From: Leisingera aquaemixtae
GTDB lineage: Bacteria > Pseudomonadota > Alphaproteobacteria > Rhodobacterales > Rhodobacteraceae
Direction: 5' to 3'
DNA length: 64,000 bases
NCBI RefSeq assembly: GCF_001458395.1
Contig: NZ_CYSR01000011.1
Span: forward strand, 186,001-250,000
Notes under the pieces: generated by a model
What the model was told of the DNA's origin: nothing
What the model saw: the letters and a program-made list of their open reading frames with translations, nothing else
Database searches by the model: none
Position numbers and translations under genes: made by a program
Shown: one piece after another, positions 1 to 9,213 of the stretch
Position numbering within the stretch: the stretch's first letter is position 1
Layout of the letters: the number at the start of each line of letters is the position of its first letter

Positions 1-1
1 C

Positions 2-886
2 GGCTATAAAGGCCAGCCCGAGAAACACGCGCTGAAGGGGGTCGATCTGACGGTGCCGCGCGGCTCCGTCTTTGGCCTCTTGGGGCCCAATGGTGCGGGC
101 AAGTCGACGCTGATCAACATCCTGGCGGGGCTGGTGCGCAAGACTTCCGGCAAGGTGACGATCTGGGGCTTTGACCAGGACGAAAACCCGCGCCAGAGCC
201 GCGCCGCCATCGGGGTGATGCCGCAGGAGCTGAACCTGGACCCGTTCTTCACCCCGCGCGGCGCGCTGGAGGTGCAGGCAGGGCTTTACGGCGTGCCCAA
301 GCACGAGCGCCACAGCGACGAGATCCTGCGCATGGTGGGGCTGGAGGACAAGGCGGAGGCCTATGCCCGCACGCTGTCCGGCGGCATGCGGCGGCGGCTC
401 TTGCTGGGCAAGGCGCTGGTCCACCGCCCGAGCGTGCTGGTGCTGGATGAGCCGACGGCGGGCGTCGACATCGAGCTGCGCCAGATGCTGTGGGAGAACA
501 TCCGCAAACTGAACGCGCAAGGCATGACCATCATCCTCACCACCCACTATCTGGAGGAGGCGGAGGAGATGTGCGACGAGATCGCCATCATCAACCAGGG
601 CGAGGTGGTGGCGCGCGACAGCAAGGCCAGCCTGCTGGGCCGGCTGGATGCCAAGACCATGGTGGTGCAGCCGGCAGAGCCCGCCGCGGCGCTGCCGCAG
701 GGCGAGGGGATAGAGGCCAGCCTGCGCGAAGACGGTGCCGTGGTGCTGCGCTACCGCAGCCAGGCGACCAGCGCCGAGGACGTGCTGTCCGCGGTCCGCG
801 CCGCCGGGATCAGCATCCGCGATGTGAAAACCGAAGAGGCGGACCTAGAGGATGTGTTCCTGTCGCTGACGAAGTCGGTGTCATAA
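2..886 (+). CDS. ABC transporter ATP-binding protein (5' truncated by window edge)
   Basis: ATPase subunit of an ABC-2/CcmA (NatA/DrrA-like) exporter; it would power a membrane permease that is not visible here. The reading frame is open to the left edge, so the true start lies outside the window; the GTG at position 53 is internal, since conserved sequence (GYKGQPEKHALKGV) precedes it. Walker A GPNGAGKST, signature LSGGMRRR, Walker B VLVLDEPTAGVD, and the H-loop region TTHYLEEAEE are all present, so it should be an active ATPase. The last ~80 residues form the usual CcmA C-terminal extension. The substrate cannot be told. Confidence 0.93.
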   Translation, partial: GYKGQPEKHALKGVDLTVPRGSVFGLLGPNGAGKSTLINILAGLVRKTSGKVTIWGFDQDENPRQSRAAIGVMPQELNLDPFFTPRGALEVQAGLYGVPKHERHSDEILRMVGLEDKAEAYARTLSGGMRRRLLLGKALVHRPSVLVLDEPTAGVDIELRQMLWENIRKLNAQGMTIILTTHYLEEAEEMCDEIAIINQGEVVARDSKASLLGRLDAKTMVVQPAEPAAALPQGEGIEASLREDGAVVLRYRSQATSAEDVLSAVRAAGISIRDVKTEEADLEDVFLSLTKSVS

Positions 887-897
887 TTTCCATTTGC

Positions 898-1010
898 ACC
901 GCCTGGCCGATAGGCCGGGCAGCGCCCGTCCCGCCCCCCGTCATGCCGGAGGCGCGCTTCCAGCACGACGCGGGCGCTTCGCTTCCACCCCGCCGGGACG
1001 GGCGCTGCCC
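898..1010. repeat. GC-rich 3'-end inverted repeat element
   Basis: A perfect 17-bp inverted repeat (917-933 and 994-1010; arm GGGCAGCGCCCGTCCCG) sits just after the ABC ATPase stop. The left part (898-931) closely resembles 15467-15499 after accD, and a 15-bp core (912-926) recurs exactly at 11266-11280. There is no T tract, so it is not a classic terminator; it may act as an mRNA 3' stabiliser or be a REP-like element. Confidence 0.6.
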
Positions 1011-1055
1011 TCAGAGTCCTGAGGCCAACGTGGAGTTCTGCACACCAACTCCTCC

Positions 1056-1520
1056 TCACCCCCGGTCGATCCGCGCCTGATAGCAGTTGTTGCGCGATGA
1101 CCGGATGTGGATGTAGGCGACCCGCTCATCCGCGAAAATTTTCTTGGCCCGCCCCATCATCTCCGCCTGCGGGATGACACTGCCGGTGCCATAGACGATC
1201 CGGTGATCCGCGCTGTAGCCCTTGATCAGGTAATCGGGGGAGCCCTCCAGAACCTCCGGCACCTGCTCGCCCTCATGCCGCGCGCAAGGATCGGCACACA
1301 GAAAGATCGGCCCGGTCTCGGCATAGGGCTGCGCCTCTGGAAACGGCCGGTGGGCCAGAATCAGCATTTCTGCGCCTTCGGGGATGTATTTCAGGCAATG
1401 GCGGCAGGGGGTGGCGCCGCCGTCCGATACCGTGCGCTCCGGCATCTGGCCATGTGCGTCTGGCCCGCCTTCCTGCAGGGCACGGGCAATCTTTGTGGGC
1501 AGGGCAGTGATTCTGGGCAT
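1056..1520 (-). CDS. DUF1203 family protein
   Basis: A 154-residue cytoplasmic protein of the DUF1203 type, function unknown. The ATG at 1520 is chosen because AAAGGAG lies a proper distance upstream and family similarity starts there; the longer open frame upstream is low-complexity Arg/Pro/Ala. It holds a CRHC motif near residue 41 (PCRHCLKYIPEGAE) and a second Cys pair in FLCADPCARHEG, suggesting a metal or structural site, followed by a compact C-terminal half. It is transcribed divergently from dnaE2, whose SOS-like box lies in the shared 221-bp gap; whether it belongs to the damage regulon is unknown. Confidence 0.8.
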   Translation of the reverse strand: MPRITALPTKIARALQEGGPDAHGQMPERTVSDGGATPCRHCLKYIPEGAEMLILAHRPFPEAQPYAETGPIFLCADPCARHEGEQVPEVLEGSPDYLIKGYSADHRIVYGTGSVIPQAEMMGRAKKIFADERVAYIHIRSSRNNCYQARIDRG

Positions 1521-1723
1521 GGTCTGTCTCCTTTTGCTGCCGGGATCCTGCCGCATCCGCCGCGCGGCAATCGACCCGGATCCTGCGCATCCCGCAGGCC
1601 GCCGGGGCGCTCCCGCCCGCCGGGCGGGCATTGGAAATGCCCTGCGGCGGTTGGGCCGGGCGCCGCGCTGGCGCGCGGCGCGGGGCACGTCGCGGCAGGT
1701 GCGTCCGGTGCGACTCCACATAA

Positions 1724-1738
1724 GAACAAAACGGGAAT
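1724..1738. promoter_or_regulatory. Candidate LexA (SOS) box of dnaE2
   Basis: GAAC-AAAACGG-GAAT is one base away from GAAC-N7-GAAC, the reverse form of the alphaproteobacterial LexA site GTTC-N7-GTTC. It ends three bases before the dnaE2 ATG. A perfect copy lies upstream of imuB (31101-31115), and both share AGAACAAAA, which supports common SOS control. Confidence 0.6.
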
Positions 1739-1741
1739 ATC

Positions 1742-4678
1742 ATGCGGGCCATGTTTGCCGAATTCGCCTGCCTGTCCAACTTCACCTTCCTCACCGGGGC
1801 CTCCCACCCCGAGGAGTATGCGGCCCGCGCGCTGGAGCTGGGCATCGCGGCCCTCGCCATTGCCGACGAAAACTCGGTGGCGGGCATCGTGCGCGCCCAT
1901 GCGGAGTGCCGCAGCATCGCCCGGAGGGTGCGCGAGCGGCAGGCCTGGGACCGCCGCAACCCCCCCATCGGCCCGCCGCGCCCCGCGGGCATCCCGCAGC
2001 CACCGTCTTTCCCGGTCTATGACACCGTGCGGCTGATCCCGGCGGCGCGGCTGGTCTTCACCGACGCGCCGGAGGTGATCGCGCTGCCGCAGACCCGCAC
2101 CGGCTGGGGCAGCCTGACGCGGCTGATCTCCACCGGGCGGCTGAGGGCCGAGAAGGGCAGCTGCACCCTGCACCTTGCCGACCTTCTGGAATTTGCGGAC
2201 GGCCTGCACCTGCTCCTGCTGCCGCAGGCGCAACACCTGCGGGGCGGCGCGGGCGGATGGGGGCCGCATACGGACGCGCTGACGCGCCGCTTTGGCGGGC
2301 GGATGCACCTGCTGATGACGCCCGCCTATGACGGCGGCGACCGGGCGCGGTTTGCGCAGCTCGCAGATCTCGCCAGCCGCCTCGATCTGCCGCTTCTCGC
2401 CAGTGCCGCGCCCAGGATGCACCACGGCCGCCGCCGCCGCCTGGGCGACGTGCTGAGTGCCATCCGCCTGCGCTGCAAGGTGGAGGAGCTGGGCCGCGCC
2501 GCCATGGCCAATGGCGAGCAGCGGCTGCGGTCCGAAGGTGAAATGCGCCGCCTGTTCCGGGGCTATGAGGCGGCGGTGGACAATGCCGCCCGGCTGGCGG
2601 ACCGGCTGACCTTCTCGCTGGATGAGCTGCGCTATGACTACCCGGACGAGGGGCGCGGCAGCGAAACCCCGCCGCAGCGGCTGCGGCGGCTGGCCGAAGA
2701 GGGCCTGCAATGGCGCTACCCGGGCGGCGCGCCGGACAAGGTGCGCAGCCTGCTGGAGCATGAGCTGGCCCTGATCGCCAAGCTGAAATACGACCCCTAT
2801 TTCCTCACCGTGCGCGACATCGTCGCCTTTGCCCGCTCCCGCGGCATCCTCTGCCAAGGCCGGGGTTCGGCGGCGAACTCGGTGGTCTGCTACTGCCTGG
2901 GCGTCACCTCGGTCAGCCCGGAACTGGGCACCATGGTGTTCGAACGCTTCGTGTCCGAGGCCCGCGACGAGCCGCCCGACATCGACGTCGACTTCGAGCA
3001 TGAGCGGCGCGAGGAGGTGATCCAGTGGATCTATGAGCGTTATGGGCGGGAGCGCGCAGGGCTGTGCGCCACGGTGATCCACTACCGCGGCAAGCGCGCC
3101 ATCCGCGAGGTGGGCCGCGCCATGGGCCTGACCGAAGACACCATCTCGGCGCTTTCCTCGCAGCTGTGGGGGTTTTTCAGCACCAAGGGCGTGGAGGCCG
3201 AGCGGATGCGCGAGATCGGGCTCGACCCGAACAGCCGCCGCCTGCAGCTGACGATGCAGCTGGTGGAGGAGATCATCGGCTTCCCGCGCCACCTGAGCCA
3301 GCATGTGGGCGGCTTCATCATCACTGAAGGAAGGCTGGATGAGCTGGTCCCGATCGAGAACGCCACCATGGAGGGCCGCACGGTCATCTGCTGGGACAAG
3401 GACGACATCGACACGCTGGGCATCCTCAAGGTCGATGTGCTGTCGCTGGGTATGCTCACCTGCATCCGCAAGGCGTTTGATCTGATGCGCCAGCACCACC
3501 AGCTGGACTACAGCCTCGCCACCCTGCCGCCGGAGGACCCAGCGGTCTACAATATGCTGTGCCGGGCCGACAGCATCGGGGTGTTCCAGGTCGAAAGCCG
3601 GGCGCAGATGAACTTTCTGCCCCGGATGCGGCCGCGCTGTTTCTATGACCTGGTGATCGAGGTCGCCATCGTCCGCCCCGGGCCGATCCAGGGCGACATG
3701 GTGCACCCCTATATCCGCCGCAGGAACGGCGAGGAGCCGGTGCATTTCCCGTCCGATGCGCTGGGCGAGGTCTTGGGCAAGACGCTGGGCGTGCCGCTGT
3801 TTCAGGAGCAGGCGATGCAGATCGCCATCGTCGGCGCCGGTTTCACGCCGGAACAGGCCGACCGGCTGCGGCGGTCCTTGGCGACCTTCAAGAAACACGG
3901 CAACGTCAGCGAGTTCCGCAGCCTGTTCCTGCGCGGCATGGCAAAGAACGGCTATGATGAGGCGTTCTCGGAACGCTGCTTTTCCCAGATCGAGGGCTTT
4001 GGCTCCTACGGGTTTCCCGAAAGCCATGCGGCGTCTTTTGCGCTCCTGGTCTATGCCTCGGCCTGGATCAAATGCCACCATCCGGGGATCTTCGCCTGCG
4101 CGCTCTTGAACGCCCAGCCGATGGGGTTTTACGCGCCCGCCCAGATCGTGCGCGATGCCCGCGCGCACGGGGTGGAGGTGCGCCCGGTCTGTATCAACAG
4201 CTCCTACTGGGACAACGTGATGGAGCCTGACGGCCACGGCGGGCTGGCGCTGCGGCTGGGGTTCCGGCAGGTGAAGGGCCTGCGGGATGAGGACGCCGCC
4301 TGGCTGACCGCGGCGCGCGGCAACGGCTACACGGAGGTGGAGGACGTCTGGCGCAAGGCGGGGCTGGCGCCGCCGGTGATCGAGCGGCTGGCGGAGGCGG
4401 ATGCCTTTGCCGCGCTGGGGATGAACCGGCGGGAAGCCTTATGGGCAGCCAAGGCGATCTCGGCCCGCAAGCCGCTGCCGCTGTTTGCCCGCGAACTGGA
4501 CGGCGAGGCGATTCATGAGCCGGAGGCCAGCTTGCCGCAGATGGGGCTGGGCGAGGAGGTGGTGGAGGATTACGTCGCCATGCGGCTTTCCCTGCGGGCG
4601 CATCCGGTGGCGCTGATCCGGCATCTGCTGACGCCGCAGGACACCGGCGGCGGGGCGGAGGGCGGACCGGGGATTTGA
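1742..4678 (+). CDS. dnaE2: Error-prone DNA polymerase DnaE2, lacking the C-terminal OB fold
   Basis: C-family polymerase that carries out damage-induced mutagenic lesion bypass together with ImuB. The PHP-like domain starts at FAEFACLSNFTFLTGASHPE; palm catalytic acids are Asp413 and Asp415 (PDIDVDF) and Asp565 (KVDVLSLG); the fingers and tandem HhH region (FPESHAASFALLVYASAWIK) follow. The protein is 978 residues; DnaE2 proteins usually run to about 1,030-1,100 with a final OB-fold (tRNA-anti) domain. Here the conserved DYVAMRLSLRAHPVALIRHLL is followed by only ~15 low-complexity residues and the stop, which overlaps a dispersed repeat. The OB domain is therefore missing. An SOS-like box precedes the start. 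The usual imuA-imuB partners are not adjacent; imuB lies 29 kb away. Confidence 0.93.
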   Translation: MRAMFAEFACLSNFTFLTGASHPEEYAARALELGIAALAIADENSVAGIVRAHAECRSIARRVRERQAWDRRNPPIGPPRPAGIPQPPSFPVYDTVRLIPAARLVFTDAPEVIALPQTRTGWGSLTRLISTGRLRAEKGSCTLHLADLLEFADGLHLLLLPQAQHLRGGAGGWGPHTDALTRRFGGRMHLLMTPAYDGGDRARFAQLADLASRLDLPLLASAAPRMHHGRRRRLGDVLSAIRLRCKVEELGRAAMANGEQRLRSEGEMRRLFRGYEAAVDNAARLADRLTFSLDELRYDYPDEGRGSETPPQRLRRLAEEGLQWRYPGGAPDKVRSLLEHELALIAKLKYDPYFLTVRDIVAFARSRGILCQGRGSAANSVVCYCLGVTSVSPELGTMVFERFVSEARDEPPDIDVDFEHERREEVIQWIYERYGRERAGLCATVIHYRGKRAIREVGRAMGLTEDTISALSSQLWGFFSTKGVEAERMREIGLDPNSRRLQLTMQLVEEIIGFPRHLSQHVGGFIITEGRLDELVPIENATMEGRTVICWDKDDIDTLGILKVDVLSLGMLTCIRKAFDLMRQHHQLDYSLATLPPEDPAVYNMLCRADSIGVFQVESRAQMNFLPRMRPRCFYDLVIEVAIVRPGPIQGDMVHPYIRRRNGEEPVHFPSDALGEVLGKTLGVPLFQEQAMQIAIVGAGFTPEQADRLRRSLATFKKHGNVSEFRSLFLRGMAKNGYDEAFSERCFSQIEGFGSYGFPESHAASFALLVYASAWIKCHHPGIFACALLNAQPMGFYAPAQIVRDARAHGVEVRPVCINSSYWDNVMEPDGHGGLALRLGFRQVKGLRDEDAAWLTAARGNGYTEVEDVWRKAGLAPPVIERLAEADAFAALGMNRREALWAAKAISARKPLPLFARELDGEAIHEPEASLPQMGLGEEVVEDYVAMRLSLRAHPVALIRHLLTPQDTGGGAEGGPGI

Positions 4679-4697
4679 GTATTTGGGGAAAGATGAA
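4677..4697 (+). repeat. 21-bp dispersed element, copy 1
   Basis: GAGTATTT-GG-GGAAAGATGAA matches 20355-20375 (GAGTATTT-CC-GGAAAGATGAA) at 19 of 21 bases; a looser relative is at 48754-48773. It overlaps the dnaE2 stop codon (TGA 4676-4678). At the other two sites the element follows a palindrome. Confidence 0.7.
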
Positions 4698-4825
4698 AGG
4701 CGCAGGGCGGGTTTGCGCCTGATCCTGCGGCTGATAACGCCAACTGCGGCAGGAATGGCGGTTCACCCCGGCGCGGCGAGGCGTTAGAAGGCTTGCGAAC
4801 CTTTCCTTGCCCCGGAGTCTGACCC

Positions 4826-6343
4826 ATGAGCGCACCCAAACCCGTTGTCCTGTGCATTCTCGATGGCTGGGGCAGTGCGGAGCCGGGCAAGGCCAACGCG
4901 CCTTATCTGGCGGACACCCCCGCGTTTGACGCCATCATGGCCAAGGGGCCGAACGCAATGCTGATCACCCACGGGCCGGATGTGGGCTTGCCGACCGGGC
5001 AGATGGGCAACTCCGAGGTCGGCCACACCAACATCGGCGCGGGCCGGGTGGTGGCGATGGACCTGGGCCAGATCGACCTGGCGATCGAGGATGGCAGCTT
5101 CTTTGAAAACGAGGCGCTGCAGGCGTTTACCGCCAAGCTGAAGGAGACCGGCGGTGCGGCGCATCTGATGGGGCTGGTCTCGGACGGCGGCGTGCATGGG
5201 CATATCAGCCACATCCTGGCGGCGGTGAAGGCGATCACCAGTGCCGGCGTGCCGGTCTGGCTGCATGCCATCACCGACGGCCGCGACGTGGCGCCGAAAT
5301 CGGCGTTCGGCTATTTCCGCGAACTGGAAGAAAAGCTGCCCGAAGGCGCGCGGATCGCCACCGTCACAGGGCGTTATTTTGCGATGGACCGCGACAACCG
5401 CTGGGGCCGCGTGAGCGAAGCCTATGACGCGATGATCCATGCCAAGGGGCGCCCGGGGCTGAACGCCCATGGCGCGGTGGACCATGCCTATAACCAGTCC
5501 GAGACCGATGAATTCATCGCGGCCACCGTGCTGCAGGGCTATTCGGGGGTGAAGGACGGCGACGGGTTTTTCTGCCTGAACTTCCGCGCCGACCGGGCGC
5601 GGGAGATCCTGCGCGCCATCGGCGAGCCGGGCTTTGCGGAGTTCGACCCCGGCGTGCGGCCCAAGCTGGCGGCGCTGATGGGCATGGTGGAATATTCCGA
5701 TGCCCATAATGACTACATGACCACCTGCTATCCCAAGGCGGCCATCGTCAACACGCTGGGCGAATGGGTGGCCAAACAGGGCAAGCGCCAGTTCCGCCTG
5801 GCGGAGACCGAGAAATACCCGCATGTCACCTTCTTCCTGAACGGCGGCAAGGAAGAGCCGGAGGTGGGCGAGGACCGCTTTATGCCGAAGTCGCCGAATG
5901 TGGCGACCTATGATTTGCAGCCGGAGATGAGCGCGCCGGAGGTGACGGCGAAATTCGTCGAGGCGATCGAGGCGGGCTATGACCTGATTGTCACCAACTA
6001 TGCCAATCCCGACATGGTCGGCCACACTGGTGATCTGAAGGCGGCGATCCGTGCCTGCGAGGCGGTGGACCAGGGGCTGGCCCTGGTGGTTCAGGCGCTG
6101 GAGAAGGCGGGCGGCGCGATGATCGTCACCGCCGACCACGGCAATTGCGAGGTGATGGTGGACCCGGTGACCGGCGGCGCCCATACCGCCCATACGCTGA
6201 ACCTGGTGCCGGCGGTGCTGGTCGGCGGGCCGGAGGGCGCGCAGTTGCGCGACGGGCGGCTGGCCGATCTGGCGCCGACCCTGCTGGAGCTGATGGGGCT
6301 GGAGAAGCCGGCCGAAATGACCGGGGAGAGCCTGCTGTCATGA
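4826..6343 (+). CDS. gpmI: 2,3-bisphosphoglycerate-independent phosphoglycerate mutase
   Basis: Interconverts 3- and 2-phosphoglycerate in glycolysis/gluconeogenesis, in the cytoplasm. At 505 residues it is full length. Alkaline-phosphatase-fold metal ligands and motifs are present: Asp13 in CILDGWG, the phosphoserine Ser63 in GQMGNSEVGHTNIGAGR, HGHISH, DGRDVAPKS, NFRADRARE, NPDMVGHTG, and TADHGNCE, with the late HT pair. It ends in a 4-base ATGA overlap with the EnvC-like gene, so the two are probably translationally coupled; the gpmI-envC-ctpA order is common in alphaproteobacteria. The assignment is secure. Confidence 0.97.
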   Translation: MSAPKPVVLCILDGWGSAEPGKANAPYLADTPAFDAIMAKGPNAMLITHGPDVGLPTGQMGNSEVGHTNIGAGRVVAMDLGQIDLAIEDGSFFENEALQAFTAKLKETGGAAHLMGLVSDGGVHGHISHILAAVKAITSAGVPVWLHAITDGRDVAPKSAFGYFRELEEKLPEGARIATVTGRYFAMDRDNRWGRVSEAYDAMIHAKGRPGLNAHGAVDHAYNQSETDEFIAATVLQGYSGVKDGDGFFCLNFRADRAREILRAIGEPGFAEFDPGVRPKLAALMGMVEYSDAHNDYMTTCYPKAAIVNTLGEWVAKQGKRQFRLAETEKYPHVTFFLNGGKEEPEVGEDRFMPKSPNVATYDLQPEMSAPEVTAKFVEAIEAGYDLIVTNYANPDMVGHTGDLKAAIRACEAVDQGLALVVQALEKAGGAMIVTADHGNCEVMVDPVTGGAHTAHTLNLVPAVLVGGPEGAQLRDGRLADLAPTLLELMGLEKPAEMTGESLLS

Positions 6344-7473
6344 TCCGGCGGGCGGGCCTGTTGCTGCTGGGGCTGCTGGCGGCGCCCCTGCCGGCGGCTG
6401 CCAACCCGGCGTCCGCAGCGCGCGAGGCGGCGGCAGAGCTGGAGGCTGCCTCGGTGCAGTTGCAGGAAGCCGCCAGTTCCCGCGACCGGGTGAAGGCGCT
6501 GACCTCGGCCGTGCAGGCCTATGAGGCCGGGCTGGCGGCGATGCGCGACGGCTTGCGCCGGGTGGCGCGGCGCGAGGCGCAGCTGAGCGCCCAGCTGGCG
6601 GCGCGGCAGGAAGAGGTCTCGGGGCTTTTGGGGATCATCCAGACGATTGAGACCTCGCCGCCGCCGGTCCTGATGGTGCATCCCTCCGGGCCTTTGGGCG
6701 CGGCGCGCTCCGCCATGATGCTGGCCGAGGTGACGCCGGCGCTGCACGCCAAGGCGCAGTCGCTGAAGACGGATCTGGACGAGGTGCAGAGCTTGCGGCT
6801 GCTGCAGCAGAACGCGGCCAGGACGCTGGAAGAGGGGCTGGCGGGCGTGCAGTCCGCGCGGGTGCAGCTGTCGACCGCGATTGCCGACCGCACCACGCTG
6901 CCCAAGCGCTTCACCGCCGATCCGGTGCGCACCGCGATCCTGATCTCCTCGACCGAGACACTGTCGGGGTTTGCCGACGGGCTGGCCGAAATCGCGGATG
7001 GCGAAATCGCCGAATCCAGCGCCGATATCAGCGATCTGCGCGGCACCCTGCCGCTGCCGGTCGAAGGGCTGGTGCTGCGCGGCTATGGCGAGCGCGATGC
7101 GGCGGGGATTGCCCGCCCGGGCCTGCTGATCGCCGCCCGCCCGCGGGCGCTGGTGACCGCGCCCGCCGCCGCCACCATCCGGTACCGCGGGCCGCTTCTG
7201 GATCTGGGCAACGTGGTGATTCTGGAGCCGCAGCCGGAGACCCTGTTTGTGCTGTCCGGGCTGGCCGAGGTGTTCGGCGAGGCGGGGCAGGTGATCCCCG
7301 AGGGCACCCCCGTCGGCCTGATGAGCGGCGAAAACCCCGGGCCGGACGCAATTCTGTCAACAAGCGGTGAAGGGGGTGGAACTGACCGGACAGAAACGCT
7401 CTATATAGAAGTGAGAATGGACAACAGCCCGGTGGATCCGGAAACATGGTTCCGCACTGGAAAAGGTGGATGA
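6340..7473 (+). CDS. EnvC-like murein hydrolase activator (degenerate M23/LytM)
   Basis: Predicted periplasmic activator of cell-wall amidases at division. The ATG at 6340 overlaps the gpmI stop. Signal peptide: MIRRAGLLLLGLLAAPLPAA with cleavage near AANP. Residues ~25-200 are a long coiled coil rich in Ala/Glu/Arg; the C-terminal ~130 residues align with LytM (LLDLGNVVILEP, then TLYIEVRMDNSPVDPETWF). The M23 zinc ligands (HxxxD and HxH) are absent, as in EnvC, so it should be an activator and not a peptidase. It is 377 residues, and its stop lies 7 bases before the chosen ctpA start. Confidence 0.85.
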   Translation: MIRRAGLLLLGLLAAPLPAAANPASAAREAAAELEAASVQLQEAASSRDRVKALTSAVQAYEAGLAAMRDGLRRVARREAQLSAQLAARQEEVSGLLGIIQTIETSPPPVLMVHPSGPLGAARSAMMLAEVTPALHAKAQSLKTDLDEVQSLRLLQQNAARTLEEGLAGVQSARVQLSTAIADRTTLPKRFTADPVRTAILISSTETLSGFADGLAEIADGEIAESSADISDLRGTLPLPVEGLVLRGYGERDAAGIARPGLLIAARPRALVTAPAAATIRYRGPLLDLGNVVILEPQPETLFVLSGLAEVFGEAGQVIPEGTPVGLMSGENPGPDAILSTSGEGGGTDRTETLYIEVRMDNSPVDPETWFRTGKGG

Positions 7474-7480
7474 AGGCTTG

Positions 7481-8818
7481 ATGAAAAAATTTGCGATGGC
7501 CGCCCTGGGCGGCACGCTGGCAGGGATTGTCGCCACGACATATGTTGCAGGCCCCTTGCTGGCGCAGGAAGGCACGCGCGAGGCCAATGTCTATGAGCAG
7601 CTGGACCTGTTCGGCGACATCTTCGAGCGCATCCGCGCGCAATACGTCGAGGAAGTCGACGAGAAGGAGCTGATCGAGGCGGCGATCGGCGGAATGCTGA
7701 CCTCGCTGGATCCGCATTCCAGCTACCTGTCGCCGGATGACGCGGCCAGCATGCGGGTGCAGACCCGCGGCGAGTTCGGCGGGCTGGGCATCGAGGTCAC
7801 CCAGGAAGAGGGCTTTGTCAAAGTCGTCTCCCCCATCGACGGCACCCCGGCGGATGAGGCCGGCATGGAAGCCGGCGATTTCATCACCCATGTGGACGGC
7901 GAAAGCGTGCTGGGCCTGTCGCTGGACGAGGCGGTTACCATGATGCGCGGGCCGGTCGGCTCGGAGATCGTGATCACCGTGGTGCGCGAGGGCGAGGATG
8001 AGCCGTTCGACGTCTCGATCATCCGCGACACGATCACGCTGACCGCGGTGCGCAGCCGTATCGAAGGCGATACCGTGGTAATGCGGATCACCACCTTCAA
8101 CGACCAGACCACGCCGAACCTGGAAGCGGGCCTGAAGGAGCAGATCGAGGAAGCCGGCGGCCTGGATCAGGTCAACGGCATCGTTCTGGACCTGCGCAAC
8201 AACCCGGGCGGCCTGCTGAACCAGGCGATCCAGGTGGCCGACAGCTTTCTGGAGTCGGGTGAGATCGTCTCGACCCGCGGCCGCGACCCGGAGGATGGCG
8301 AGCGGTTCAATGCCACCCCGGGCGATCTGGCCGACGGCAAGCCGATTGTGGTGCTGATCAACGGCGGCTCTGCCTCGGCGTCGGAAATCGTGGCGGGCGC
8401 GCTGCAGGACCACCGCCGGGCGATTGTCGTGGGCACCAAGTCGTTTGGCAAAGGGTCGGTGCAGACGGTGATGCCGCTGAAGGGCGACGGCGCCATGCGC
8501 CTGACCACCGCGCGCTATTACACGCCGTCGGGCCGGTCGATCCAGGCGCTGGGCGTGTCGCCCGATATCGTGGTGGAGCAGCCCCGCCGGGTGGCCGCGA
8601 CGGAGGAGGAGGAGGACGCTGCTGCCGCCCGCCGCTCCCGTTCGGAAGCCGACCTGCGCGGCCGCCTGAGCAATGACTCCCTGAGCGAGGATGAGATTCG
8701 CCAGATCGAGGAAGAGCGCGAGAAGGCCGAGAAAGCCGCCGAGCTGCGCGAGGAGGATTACCAGCTGGCCTATGCCATCGACATCCTGAAGGGGATGGTG
8801 GCGCTGGGGCCGAAGTAA
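7481..8818 (+). CDS. ctpA: S41 family C-terminal processing peptidase
   Basis: Periplasmic tail-specific protease that trims or degrades proteins recognised at their C-terminus. The ATG at 7481 is preferred over an in-frame GTG at 7466 because it gives a clean signal peptide (MKKFAMAALGGTLAGIVATT, cleavage near LLAQE). The PDZ domain spans about residues 90-175; the catalytic Ser lies in GGSASASEI (~297-303) and the general-base Lys324 in SFGKGSVQ. A charged Glu/Arg-rich segment precedes the C-terminal YAIDILKG motif typical of the family. It is 445 residues and closes the gpmI-envC-ctpA operon, followed by a good hairpin terminator. In other bacteria CtpA cuts cell-wall hydrolases, consistent with the EnvC-like neighbour. 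Confidence 0.94.
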   Translation: MKKFAMAALGGTLAGIVATTYVAGPLLAQEGTREANVYEQLDLFGDIFERIRAQYVEEVDEKELIEAAIGGMLTSLDPHSSYLSPDDAASMRVQTRGEFGGLGIEVTQEEGFVKVVSPIDGTPADEAGMEAGDFITHVDGESVLGLSLDEAVTMMRGPVGSEIVITVVREGEDEPFDVSIIRDTITLTAVRSRIEGDTVVMRITTFNDQTTPNLEAGLKEQIEEAGGLDQVNGIVLDLRNNPGGLLNQAIQVADSFLESGEIVSTRGRDPEDGERFNATPGDLADGKPIVVLINGGSASASEIVAGALQDHRRAIVVGTKSFGKGSVQTVMPLKGDGAMRLTTARYYTPSGRSIQALGVSPDIVVEQPRRVAATEEEEDAAAARRSRSEADLRGRLSNDSLSEDEIRQIEEEREKAEKAAELREEDYQLAYAIDILKGMVALGPK

Positions 8819-8845
8819 ACCCGCCGCAACACCGCAGCACAAAGG

Positions 8846-8873
8846 GGCCGTCCGGTTGGGCGGCCTTTTTTCT
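8846..8873 (+). terminator. Rho-independent terminator of the gpmI-envC-ctpA operon
   Basis: Stem GGCCGTCC / GGGCGGCC around a short GGTT-type loop, followed by TTTTTTCT, 28 bases after the ctpA stop. Confidence 0.85.
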
Positions 8874-9213
8874 GTCTGCATGGCCGCCGGGTCTGGCGGG
8901 GCTTGATTGCTGTGCCGTTTAAGCGCGGTGTCCCGATGAAGGGGGCGGCGCCGCCGGGTGGAGGTGGACAGACCCCACGGGGGGCCTGCTCGGACAAGCT
9001 CGCTTGGACGACCCCCTTTTTATCAGGGCCGGTCTCCGGGTGTTGCGCAGGCAGCCGCACAGATGCCTGCGCCTCGTATCATGGCCCTTGCGCGGGGCCA
9101 TGGCGGGTGATCTCGATCGCCTGGCAGGATGGCATGGCGGGGTGAGGATCAGGTGAAGGGGGCGTGCGGCGGGGACGCAACACCTTGCCCGGATGAAGGT
9201 GCGCAGCACCGCC

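Noticed and set aside
917-1010. Terminator for the ABC ATPase gene
   Set aside because: The arms are perfect but 60 bases apart with no T run; kept as a repeat.
1391-4237. 948-residue open frame opposite dnaE2
   Set aside because: It is an antisense shadow of a clear DnaE2; its protein is low-complexity His/Arg/Gln/Ala-rich, typical of the reverse frame of GC-rich genes.
8903-9145. 80-residue open frame in the ctpA-ada gap
   Set aside because: Gly/Pro-rich, no ribosome site, no similarity, and the region looks non-coding.
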